Positions 54,209 through 61,519 of a stretch of DNA of 64,000 nucleotides are shown here, piece after piece (within the stretch, counting starts at the first letter, position 1; each line of letters begins with the position of its first letter). The DNA comes from Stenotrophomonas sp. 364 (GTDB lineage Bacteria > Pseudomonadota > Gammaproteobacteria > Xanthomonadales > Xanthomonadaceae). The notes beneath the pieces were generated by a model. That model made no database searches. It was not told the DNA's origin and saw nothing but the letters and a program-made list of their open reading frames with translations. The translations under genes and the position numbers were made by a program. The DNA lies in contig NZ_CP047135.1 of NCBI RefSeq assembly GCF_009832905.1, positions 40,001 through 104,000 of the forward strand. Reading direction: 5' to 3'.

Positions 54209-54893
54209 CGCCTTGCTGATGCTGGCCGTCATCGGCGGTGCGCAGGCGCAGCCGGTAAAGGTATCCCCCGCGCGCACCGTCGAGCAGGCCGGGCTGGTCG
54301 ACCTTGCCCGCCAAGTGCCCGACATCGCACTGGACATCCGCTACGCCGGCAGCAACAACTTCACCGCCCACCCCGTGCCCGGCTACGACGCGCCCAAGTG
54401 CCTGCTGCTGGCGCCGGCGGCTACCGCACTGGCCGCGGTGGAAGCCGATCTGCGGGCCGAGGGTTACCGGCTGCGCGTGTTCGACTGCTACCGCCCGGCG
54501 CAGTCGGTGCAGGCGTTCGTGCGCTGGGCCCATGACCCGGCCGAACAGTCGCGCAAGGCGCTGCAGTATCCCGACCTGGACAAACCGGCTCTGCTGGGCG
54601 GCTACATCGCCGAGACCTCCGGCCACAGCCGCGCCGCCACCGTCGACCTGACCCTGCTCGATTGCCGCACCGGCCCCTGCAGCGCGCTGGACATGGGCAC
54701 CGACTTCGACTTCTTCGGCCCGCGTGCGCATACCGACGCGGCAGACATCAGCGCCCTCCAGCGCGGCAACCGGCAGCGGCTGGTGCAGGCGATGGCCCGG
54801 CACGGCTTTGCCAACTACCCGCTGGAGTGGTGGCACTACACCCTCCGCCCCGAGCCGGACCCGCACACCGCCTACGACGTGCCGGTGCGCTGA
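54162..54893 (+). CDS. ddpX: D-alanyl-D-alanine dipeptidase, VanX/DdpX type
   Basis: 243 residues, peptidase family M15D. The zinc site is complete: His155 and Asp162 in SGHSRAATVD, Glu222 and His225 in EWWH, with the VanX spacing; FDCYRPAQSVQAF and the substrate-clamp arginine are also present. ATG 54162 gives a plausible export signal (hydrophobic ALLMLAVIGGAQA) and overlaps the previous gene by 47 bp; TTG 54213 and ATG 54219 are alternatives that shorten the signal. It splits D-Ala-D-Ala, allowing recycling of murein ends. With no VanH or VanA nearby, resistance is not implied. Confidence 0.9.
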   Translation: MTTRTCSSPASAIARSALLMLAVIGGAQAQPVKVSPARTVEQAGLVDLARQVPDIALDIRYAGSNNFTAHPVPGYDAPKCLLLAPAATALAAVEADLRAEGYRLRVFDCYRPAQSVQAFVRWAHDPAEQSRKALQYPDLDKPALLGGYIAETSGHSRAATVDLTLLDCRTGPCSALDMGTDFDFFGPRAHTDAADISALQRGNRQRLVQAMARHGFANYPLEWWHYTLRPEPDPHTAYDVPVR

Positions 54894-54951
54894 ACGCCGG
54901 AGGCGCGGGCCACGCCGCTACACTGTGGCCTGACCTGCCGCCCGGACCACG

Positions 54952-55329
54952 ATGAACCTGCCGCTGCACTTTGGATTGCTCGGAACCCTGGAAGCAGGGC
55001 TGATCGCGCTGCTGGTCGGCCTGCTGGTGTATGCGCTGTGGCACCGCCTGTGCCGCGCGCTGGGCTGGACCGCCGGGCACGCCATCGGCTGGGCCTGCGT
55101 GATCGCGGTGGTGGTATCGGCCGGCATCGATGCGTGGAATCTGTTCTACATGGGCATGATGCGTTTGGAGTCGCCGCTGTACGCGCGGTTGTTCCTGGCC
55201 GGTATCCACGACCCCAACGAACTGGGCTCGCGTGTGGTGCTGGAAGTGGCCGGTGCACTCGGCGGTGTTGCGTTGGGCTGGATGATATTCAGTTCGCGCT
55301 CAGGCGAAAAAAACGCCAGCGACGGCTGA
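54952..55329 (+). CDS. Small membrane protein of unknown function
   Basis: 125 residues with three predicted helices (about 8-30, 42-66 and 95-112) and a conserved-looking loop WNLFYMGMMRLESPLYARLF between the second and third. No family recognised. It is 58 bp downstream of the dipeptidase and may be the last gene of that operon or a separate unit. Confidence 0.72.
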   Translation: MNLPLHFGLLGTLEAGLIALLVGLLVYALWHRLCRALGWTAGHAIGWACVIAVVVSAGIDAWNLFYMGMMRLESPLYARLFLAGIHDPNELGSRVVLEVAGALGGVALGWMIFSSRSGEKNASDG

Positions 55330-55552
55330 TATTCCGTTCGCATCCGGTTAAATCCGCGCCCGTTGAATGCTCTTCTTACTGCCTGCTCACCTGCACATAA
55401 CCTGTGCGGTAAACGACGCGCGTGGGCAGGTGGTTAAGACCGCGTGCGCAGGCCGGTTGCGACGCAAAGTTGATTCACAAACGCGGTGGCAGTGTGGGGC
55501 CGTGCGGAAAAACAACGAACCGTGCAACACCCCAATCGCAGGAGACCACCCA

Positions 55553-55969
55553 ATGACTATTCGCAACCGCAAGCCCCTGATCGCCCTGATCGTCGCCGCA
55601 GGCAGTGTGCTGGCCATTCCGGCGATGGCCCAGTCCGCGCAGCAGAGCGCCGCGCAGGCACAGAATCAGGCCGCGCAGGCCCAGCAGGCAGCGGCGCAGG
55701 CCGGCCAGGCGGCAGATTCGGCCGCAGGTGCCGCCGCGCAGGCCTCGCAGCAGGCCAGTGGTGGTGGCCAGACCTGGGCCAGTGTGGATACCGACGGCAA
55801 CGGCACCATCAGCAAGACCGAAGCCCAGGTCAATGCGGGTCTGGCCCAGGTATTCGACCAGGCAGACAGCAACAAGGATGGCGAGCTTTCGCCGGACGAG
55901 TACAAGGCGTACGTGGCGGCCCAGCAGGGCAAGGCCGCCAGTGGCAGCGGCGCACAGCCGGGCAACTGA
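55553..55969 (+). CDS. Exported EF-hand protein with Ala/Gln-rich region
   Basis: 138 residues with a signal peptide (ending PAMA-Q). Residues about 28-72 are almost only Ala, Gln, Gly and Ser. Two canonical calcium-binding loops follow: DTDGNGTISKTE and DSNKDGELSPDE. It should bind two calcium ions in the periplasm or outside the cell. GGAGACC precedes the ATG by 5 bp, and a strong terminator follows at 56045. The role is unknown; related EfhP-type proteins of Pseudomonas mediate calcium responses. Confidence 0.85.
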   Translation: MTIRNRKPLIALIVAAGSVLAIPAMAQSAQQSAAQAQNQAAQAQQAAAQAGQAADSAAGAAAQASQQASGGGQTWASVDTDGNGTISKTEAQVNAGLAQVFDQADSNKDGELSPDEYKAYVAAQQGKAASGSGAQPGN

Positions 55970-56044
55970 TCCACGTGCAGCATGCAGTTCATTGAGCGCA
56001 AGGGCTGAACACCGCTGGACACCGGTGAACAGCAGTGAGGGGTT

Positions 56045-56069
56045 GGGCGGCTTCGGCCGCCCTTCTTTT
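56045..56069 (+). terminator. Terminator after the EF-hand gene
   Basis: GGGCGGC-TTCG-GCCGCCC hairpin followed by TTCTTTTA. It abuts the start of the next gene, which argues for a start codon further in than 56070. Confidence 0.9.
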
Positions 56070-56081
56070 ATGATGGATCCC

Positions 56082-56495
56082 ATGGATCATCCCGGCCGCC
56101 GGCCTCCCTTCGACGTCTACCTGCCCGTACCGGGCGAACCTCCGCCGCAGCGGGTGTCGCACCTGGCGCCCGGCGAAGTGGTGGTGGTGACCGGTGCCTC
56201 GCCCGGGGGCTGCGCCGAATCGATCCCCTTTGAGGATCACGGTCCGCGCTGGGCCAACGCGGCCCTGCAGCAGGTGCTGGGCGAACTCAACACCCGCGGC
56301 CTGCCGTTCCAGTACCAGCCCCATGACCCCGAAGGCCCGGCCGCGCTCATGGCGTGGTGGCAGGAGACCGGGCAGCTGGCCAGCAGCTACCGCCAATTCA
56401 GCTGGCAGGGCCCTGGCCAGTGGCTGCTTACCCGCATCGAGCTGCCGCAGCTTGGCGTGCTGGGCTGGGACGGCCCGCGGCCGTTCGGCCAGTGA
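56082..56495 (+). CDS. Small conserved protein of unknown function
   Basis: 137 residues from MDHPGRRPPFDVYLP; ATGs at 56070 and 56073 would add four codons but touch the terminator just upstream. It is soluble, rich in Pro and Trp, with blocks GEVVVVTGASPGGCAESIPF and GQWLLTRIELPQLGVLGWDG. No known domain was recognised. It lies 48 bp before the HAD hydrolase. Confidence 0.65.
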   Translation: MDHPGRRPPFDVYLPVPGEPPPQRVSHLAPGEVVVVTGASPGGCAESIPFEDHGPRWANAALQQVLGELNTRGLPFQYQPHDPEGPAALMAWWQETGQLASSYRQFSWQGPGQWLLTRIELPQLGVLGWDGPRPFGQ

Positions 56496-56543
56496 GCCGA
56501 TGATGTCATTGGGCTGGCGCGGCGCTGTTGCTATCCTTGCCTG

Positions 56544-57293
56544 ATGATGACCTCCTCGCCCGCGCCCACCGGCGCCATCGGCCTGGTCGGTTTTGACGGT
56601 GACGACACGCTGTGGAAGAGCGAAGACTATTACCGCAAGGCCGAGCAGGATTACCTCGACATCCTGTCGCGCTACATCGACGTGCACGACACCCAGACCG
56701 CACGCCACCTGCTCGAAGTCCAGCAGCGCAATCTCGGCGTGTTCCGCTACGGGGTGAAGGGCATGACCCTGTCGATGGTCGAGGCGGCCATCGAGATCAC
56801 CCAGCAGATGATCACCGCGCGCGACCTGCAGCAGATCCTGGACATCGGCCATGACACCCTGCGCCACCCGGTCGAGCTGATCGACGGCGTGCGCGAGTCG
56901 GTGACCGAGATCGCGCGCGACTACCCGGTAGTGCTGATCACCAAGGGCGACCTGTTCCACCAGGAGGCCAAGATCAAGCTGGCCAACCTGCGTGATCTGT
57001 TCCCGCGCATCGAGATCGTGTCCGAGAAAGACCCGGAAACCTACGCGCGCGTGCTGGAAGAATTCGATCTGCCGATCGAGCGCTTCTGCATGGTCGGCAA
57101 CTCGCTGCGCTCGGACATCGAACCGGTGATCACCTTGGGCGGCTGGGGCATCCACACCCCGTACGCGGTGACTTGGGCGCATGAAACCCAGCACGGTGTG
57201 GCCGACGACGAGCCGCGCATGGTCGACGCCCCGACCGCCTTCGACTGGCCGCAGGCCCTGCGCGCCATCGAAGCCAAGGCCGCGCGGGCCTGA
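56544..57293 (+). CDS. HAD family hydrolase
   Basis: 249 residues. HAD motifs are in order: FDGDDTLW (nucleophile Asp and second Asp), VVLITKGD (Thr), the lysine in EAKIKL, and VGNSLRSDIEPV (acidic motif). The cap is helical and follows motif I. It is probably a phosphatase for small phosphorylated metabolites; the substrate is not deducible. TTGGGC (56509-56514) and TATCCT (56532-56537) with a 17-bp spacer place the transcription start almost on the ATG. Confidence 0.9.
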   Translation: MMTSSPAPTGAIGLVGFDGDDTLWKSEDYYRKAEQDYLDILSRYIDVHDTQTARHLLEVQQRNLGVFRYGVKGMTLSMVEAAIEITQQMITARDLQQILDIGHDTLRHPVELIDGVRESVTEIARDYPVVLITKGDLFHQEAKIKLANLRDLFPRIEIVSEKDPETYARVLEEFDLPIERFCMVGNSLRSDIEPVITLGGWGIHTPYAVTWAHETQHGVADDEPRMVDAPTAFDWPQALRAIEAKAARA

Positions 57294-57324
57294 CCGGCAT
57301 GCAGCGCTGCGGCGGTGGTGTCCC

Positions 57325-57873
57325 ATGACCCTGCGCACGTGGCTGGTGCTGCTGGTGCTGATGCTGCCGTGGGCGGCATTGGCGCAGCAGACCGCGGAGA
57401 AGTCAGAAGCCTATGTGGTCGACACCGGCGATGCCTGGGTGGACGCCCAGCTGCAGGACATCAACCACTACGCCGAACGCTACCCGGACAGTTTCCTGGA
57501 CGAGGTGGCGCGCTATGCCGGCGTGTCGCGTGGCTACATCGCCGCGCTGATGTACACCCACGGCTGGCAGGCCGGTGACATCTACTTCGCCTGTTTCTGG
57601 GCCCATGCCATCGAGCGCGGGTGCCGCGACAGCGTGCAGGCCTGGAGCCGCGCGGTACCGGAAGAGGGCCAGCCCAAGCGCTGGGAGGACGTGGTGGCCG
57701 CGCTGCCGGTCACGCCGACCAACCTGCATTGGCGCGCGCTGCGCCACGCCATCGTAGCCAGCCACGACCACTGGGACCGCCCGATCACGCTGGACGCCAC
57801 CCTGCAGCGCCAGCTCGGCGACCGCGCCCAGCGCCAGCGTGCGGCGAGCAACCCCACGCCGCCGGCGCGCTAG
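57325..57873 (+). CDS. Exported conserved protein of unknown function
   Basis: 182 residues with a signal peptide (WLVLLVLMLPWAALA-Q). The mature protein is mainly helical, with blocks DAWVDAQLQDINHYAERYPD, EVARYAGVSRGYIAALMYTHGWQ and ACFWAHAIERGCRDSVQAW, where the two cysteines may pair. No family with known function recognised; the pattern looks typical of xanthomonad-specific periplasmic proteins. It lies 31 bp after the HAD gene. Confidence 0.75.
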   Translation: MTLRTWLVLLVLMLPWAALAQQTAEKSEAYVVDTGDAWVDAQLQDINHYAERYPDSFLDEVARYAGVSRGYIAALMYTHGWQAGDIYFACFWAHAIERGCRDSVQAWSRAVPEEGQPKRWEDVVAALPVTPTNLHWRALRHAIVASHDHWDRPITLDATLQRQLGDRAQRQRAASNPTPPAR

Positions 57874-58007
57874 TTTTCTGCGCACGCCCCCATGGGGTGC
57901 TCTCCCCGCAACGCCCCTTTGTTGCTGTGCAGATCGCGGTAACCCCCGCCCTCGGCGACAATGCGCGCTTGCTGCACCTTCCCCCGTGATCCGTTGCCGA
58001 GTACGTA

Positions 58008-59375
58008 ATGAGCGCCGACCGTTTCGTTTCACCCGACGATATCCGCAGCCTGTTCGCCCAGGCCATGTCCACCATGTACCGCACCGAGGTGCCGCTGTAC
58101 GGCACGCTGGTGGACCTGGTGGCCGAGATCAACGATGCCGTGCTCACCGCCAACCCGGCACTGGCCGAGCAGTTGGACCGCACCGACGAACGCAGCCGCC
58201 TGGACCAGGAGCGCCACGGCGCCATCCGCGTGGGCACTGCCGAGGAACTGGCCACGCTGGGTCGCCTGTTCGCGGTGATGGGCATGCACCCGGTGGGCTA
58301 TTACGACCTGTCGGTGGCCGGTGTGCCGGTGCATTCCACCGCGTTCCGCCCGCGCACCGCCAAGGCGCTGGCGCACAACCCGTTCCGGGTGTTCACCTCG
58401 CTGCTGCGGCTGGAGCTGATCGAAGACGCCGCGCTGCGCGAGGAATCGGCGCGCATCCTGGCCCGGCGCCGCATCTTCACCGACGCCGCACTGGCCCTGA
58501 TCGACCAGGCCGAGCGCGACGGTGGCCTCAGCCAGGATGATGCCCGCCGCTTCGTCATCGAATCGCTGGAGACGTTCCGCTGGCACGGCGATGCCACCGT
58601 GTCGCTGGCCACCTACCACGCGCTGCACGATGCGCACCGCCTGATTGCCGACGTGGTCAGCTTCCGTGGCCCGCACATCAACCACCTCACCCCGCGCACG
58701 CTGGACATCGACGCCGCCCAGGCCGCCATGCTCGCGCGCGGCATCGACGCCAAGGCCGTGGTTGAAGGCCCGCCGCCGCGCCACTGCCCGATCCTGCTGC
58801 GCCAGACCAGCTTCAAGGCGCTGCAGGAAACCGTGCACTTTCCGTCGGGCGAGGCGGCCGATGCCGGCACCCATACCGCGCGGTTCGGCGAGATCGAACA
58901 GCGTGGCCTGGCACTGACGCCCAAGGGCCGCGCGCTGTACGACCAGCTGCTGGCCCAGGCACGTGACAGTGGCGGCGCCGGCAGCACCGGGCAGGATTAC
59001 CCGACCCGCCTGGCCGCCGCGTTCACCGCGTTCCCGGACGATCACGCCACCCTGCGCCGCGAGGGCCTGGGCTACTACCGCTACGCCCTCACCGACGCCG
59101 GCCGCGCCGATCCGGCCGCCATCGGCGACCTGCCGGCCGAGGCCCTGATCGCCGCCGGTCTGGCCAGCGCCGACCCGATCGTCTACGAGGATTTCCTGCC
59201 GGTCAGTGCCGCAGGGATCTTCCAGTCCAACCTGGGCGGCGAAGAACAGCGCGCGTATGCCGCCCACGCCAACCGTGGAGCATTCGAGCAGGCGCTGGGC
59301 ATGCAGGTGGAAGACGAATTTGCGATCTACGAACGCCTGCAGGCCGAATCGCTGGCGACGTTGCGCAACGCGTAA
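58008..59375 (+). CDS. hglS: DUF1338 / HglS-type 2-oxoadipate dioxygenase
   Basis: 455 residues, matching the YdcJ/HglS family in length and blocks: MSTMYRTEVPLYGTLVDLV, VGYYDLSVAGVPVHSTAFRP (metal His and substrate Arg) and VSFRGPHINHLTPRTLDID (second His), with a glutamate ligand further on. HglS of Pseudomonas putida converts 2-oxoadipate to 2-hydroxyglutarate in D-lysine breakdown using Fe(II) and O2. No lysine-catabolic genes are nearby, so the pathway is not confirmed here. Confidence 0.88.
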   Translation: MSADRFVSPDDIRSLFAQAMSTMYRTEVPLYGTLVDLVAEINDAVLTANPALAEQLDRTDERSRLDQERHGAIRVGTAEELATLGRLFAVMGMHPVGYYDLSVAGVPVHSTAFRPRTAKALAHNPFRVFTSLLRLELIEDAALREESARILARRRIFTDAALALIDQAERDGGLSQDDARRFVIESLETFRWHGDATVSLATYHALHDAHRLIADVVSFRGPHINHLTPRTLDIDAAQAAMLARGIDAKAVVEGPPPRHCPILLRQTSFKALQETVHFPSGEAADAGTHTARFGEIEQRGLALTPKGRALYDQLLAQARDSGGAGSTGQDYPTRLAAAFTAFPDDHATLRREGLGYYRYALTDAGRADPAAIGDLPAEALIAAGLASADPIVYEDFLPVSAAGIFQSNLGGEEQRAYAAHANRGAFEQALGMQVEDEFAIYERLQAESLATLRNA

Positions 59376-59391
59376 TACCCGGGTCCCGTGC

Positions 59392-59416
59392 GCCACGACC
59401 AACGGTCGTGGCCTAC
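59392..59416 (-). repeat. SMAG-type palindrome
   Basis: A GTAG-headed element on the minus strand with stem GCCACGACC/GGTCGTGGC. It lies between the convergent dioxygenase and CoA-transferase genes. Confidence 0.8.
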
Positions 59417-59426
59417 CGCCGGTGGA

Positions 59427-60941
59427 TCACGCCTTCATCGTGCCCGTGTCCAGCCACCGCTGGTGCCACGACAACGCTTCGGGCAGCAGATGCGGGGTGT
59501 GCTTGCCGTAACTGTCGCGGCTGGCGCGCTCGAAATAATCGTTGAGCTGGTCGCGGAAATCCGGATGCGCGCAGTTGTCGATCACCACCCGCGCGCGCTT
59601 GCGCGGGGTCAGCCCGCGCAGGTCGGCCAGGCCCTGCTCGGTCACGATCACCGACACGTCGTGCTCGGTGTGGTCCACGTGGCTCACCATCGGCACGATC
59701 GCCGAGATGCTGCCGTTCTTGGCCGTGGACGGGCTCAGGAACGCCGACAGGAACCCGTTGCGCGCGAAGTCGCCCGAGCCGCCAATGCCGTTCATGATCC
59801 GCGTGCCCATCACATGGGTGGAATTGACGTTGCCGTACAGGTCCACCTCGATCATCCCGTTCATGCCGATGCAGCCCAGGCGGCGCACCAGTTCGGGATG
59901 GTTCGAGATTTCCTGCGTGCGCATGATAATGCGCTCGCGATAGAAATCGATGTTCGCCTTGAACGTTTCATTGGCCTGCGGGCTCAGTGCAAACCCGGTG
60001 CACGAGGCATAGCTCAGCACCCCGTCGCGCAGCAGGTCGAGCATGCCGTCCTGGATGACCTCGGTGAACGCGGCCAGGTCGCGGAAGCCGCTCCTGGCCA
60101 GCCCGGCCAGCACCGCGTTGGGAATGTTGCCCACGCCGCTCTGCAGCGGCAGCAGGTTGGCCGGCAGCCGGCCCTTGGCCACTTCGTGCTTCAGGAAATC
60201 GATCAGGTGTTCGGCGATCTGCTCGCTGGTGGTGTCGATCGGGCTGAACGGGCTGTTGCGGTCCGGGCCGTTGGTGCGCACCACCGCCACGATCTTGTCC
60301 GGGTCGCAGCGCAGCGAGGTTTCGCCGATGCGGTCGTTGGCGTGCACCAGCGGAATCGGCTTGCGGTGCGGCGGTAGCGCCGTGCCGTAGTAGATGTCGT
60401 GCATGCCGTCCACGCCGGCCGGCTGCCATTCGTTGACCTCGATGATCACCTTCTTGGCCAGGTCCAGCCAGGTCTTGTTGTTGCCCACCGAGGTGGACGG
60501 CACCAGCGAGCCGTCCTCGCGAATGGCAGACACTTCCACCACGGCGGTGTCGATGTCGCCATAGAACCCGAACCACACGTGCTGGGCCACGTGGCTGAGG
60601 TGGATGTCGATGTAATCCAGCTTGCCCTCGTTGATGCGGTTGCGTGCATCCGGGTCGCTCTGGAACGGCATGCGCATGGCGATGCCGTCGGCCTTGGCCA
60701 GGGCACCGTCCAGCTCCGGGGCGGTGGACGCGCCGGTCATCAGGCTGATCTGGAAAGGCAGCCCCTGGGCATGCACCGCCTCGATGCGCTGGGCCAGCGC
60801 CACCGGCACCGCCTTGGGATAACCTGAACCGGTAAAGCCGCTCATGGCGACGGTTTCACCCGGCTGGATCAGGGCGGCGGCAGCTTCAGCGGATACAACG
60901 CGGTCACGCAGACGCGCGTTGGCAATGCGATCGACAGACAT
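59427..60941 (-). CDS. Acetyl-CoA hydrolase / succinyl-CoA:acetate CoA-transferase family
   Basis: 504 residues, full length for the AarC/Ach1/ScpC-type class I CoA-transferases. Seen: MSGFTGSGYPKAVPVAL, the catalytic glutamate in FTEVIQDGMLDLL, the oxyanion-hole loop MNGIGGSGDFARNG, and VIVTEQGLADLRGL. It likely moves CoA between succinate and acetate or propionate, linking acetate handling to the TCA cycle. Single-gene unit facing the HglS-type gene. Choice between transferase and hydrolase cannot be settled from the sequence. Confidence 0.93.
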   Translation of the reverse strand: MSVDRIANARLRDRVVSAEAAAALIQPGETVAMSGFTGSGYPKAVPVALAQRIEAVHAQGLPFQISLMTGASTAPELDGALAKADGIAMRMPFQSDPDARNRINEGKLDYIDIHLSHVAQHVWFGFYGDIDTAVVEVSAIREDGSLVPSTSVGNNKTWLDLAKKVIIEVNEWQPAGVDGMHDIYYGTALPPHRKPIPLVHANDRIGETSLRCDPDKIVAVVRTNGPDRNSPFSPIDTTSEQIAEHLIDFLKHEVAKGRLPANLLPLQSGVGNIPNAVLAGLARSGFRDLAAFTEVIQDGMLDLLRDGVLSYASCTGFALSPQANETFKANIDFYRERIIMRTQEISNHPELVRRLGCIGMNGMIEVDLYGNVNSTHVMGTRIMNGIGGSGDFARNGFLSAFLSPSTAKNGSISAIVPMVSHVDHTEHDVSVIVTEQGLADLRGLTPRKRARVVIDNCAHPDFRDQLNDYFERASRDSYGKHTPHLLPEALSWHQRWLDTGTMKA

Positions 60942-61084
60942 GACGACAACGTTTCTGGGGGGATCTGCATTATCGGCGATCCACGCCGAACGGGGTGTGC
61001 GACCAAGGTGGGATGGCGCTTCGGGCTATCGGCACCCCCTGTTCAGTTTTGCAATGACTTCTGTACCCGCAAGTATTGTTTTGC

Positions 61085-61188
61085 AGTGCAGCGTGCAACT
61101 TTTCCGAGGACCCTAGAAGATCGACCTGCATCCCGACGTGGGGGAGGGAGCAGAGCCCGCTGGCAGTTCGCTGCAAGCGGGCTTTTTA
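61085..61188 (+). ncRNA. Candidate small RNA with orphan terminator
   Basis: A Rho-independent terminator at 61154-61187 (AGCCCGCT and AGCGGGCT outer arms, GCAG-TTCG-CTGC inner stem, then TTTTT) faces plus, yet the gene to its left runs the other way and glnE starts only at 61520. It therefore belongs to no known gene. TTGCAA (61049-61054) and TATTGT (61074-61079), 19 bp apart, are a weak possible promoter. The GACGTGGGGGAGGGAG stretch before the hairpin is purine-rich. The 5' end is a guess. Confidence 0.4.
61154..61187 (+). terminator. Orphan Rho-independent terminator
   Basis: Extended stem of 8 + 4 bp with one mismatch, TTCG loop and a T5 tail. Strong on the plus strand only. It is the main evidence for the candidate small RNA at 61085-61188. 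Confidence 0.85.
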
Positions 61189-61215
61189 TTGCCTGAAATT
61201 CGGCAATGGCGCCCC

Positions 61216-61295
61216 GTAGAGCCGGGCTCTGCCCGGCTGCTCTGCGCTCTAACGTCATGCACGCCCGACCCAAGCCGGGCAGAGCCCGGCTCTAC
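61216..61295. repeat. SMAG-type palindromes, inverted pair (CCGGGC stem)
   Basis: GTAG-headed elements at 61216-61238 (+) and 61273-61295 (-) with AGCCGGGC/GCCCGGCT arms, facing each other. They share the stem class of 34774-34796. The remainder of the gap up to glnE (61296-61519) shows only a CATAAT box at 61508-61513. Confidence 0.85.
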
Positions 61296-61519
61296 GCACC
61301 ATCTCGCGCTGGCGGGGCAGGGGCTCCATGGCCGCGGACACGTCCAGCGCCCACAAACCCACCCGGTAGGGTCGGATCCCCATCGACCGCCGCCCCAGCC
61401 CATCGCCGCGGCGAACGCATGACCTCGGCCGAAGAAAGACCGACGGCAGGTATCGCCACCCTCCCGCTTCGCGCACCCGGCAATACGTAGGCACCCCCAG
61501 CGCCCTGCATAATCCCTGC

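Noticed and set aside
54162..54893. Vancomycin-resistance gene (vanX)
   Set aside because: The motifs fit VanX, but there are no vanH or vanA neighbours and Gram-negative outer membranes already exclude the drug. A murein-recycling role fits the context.
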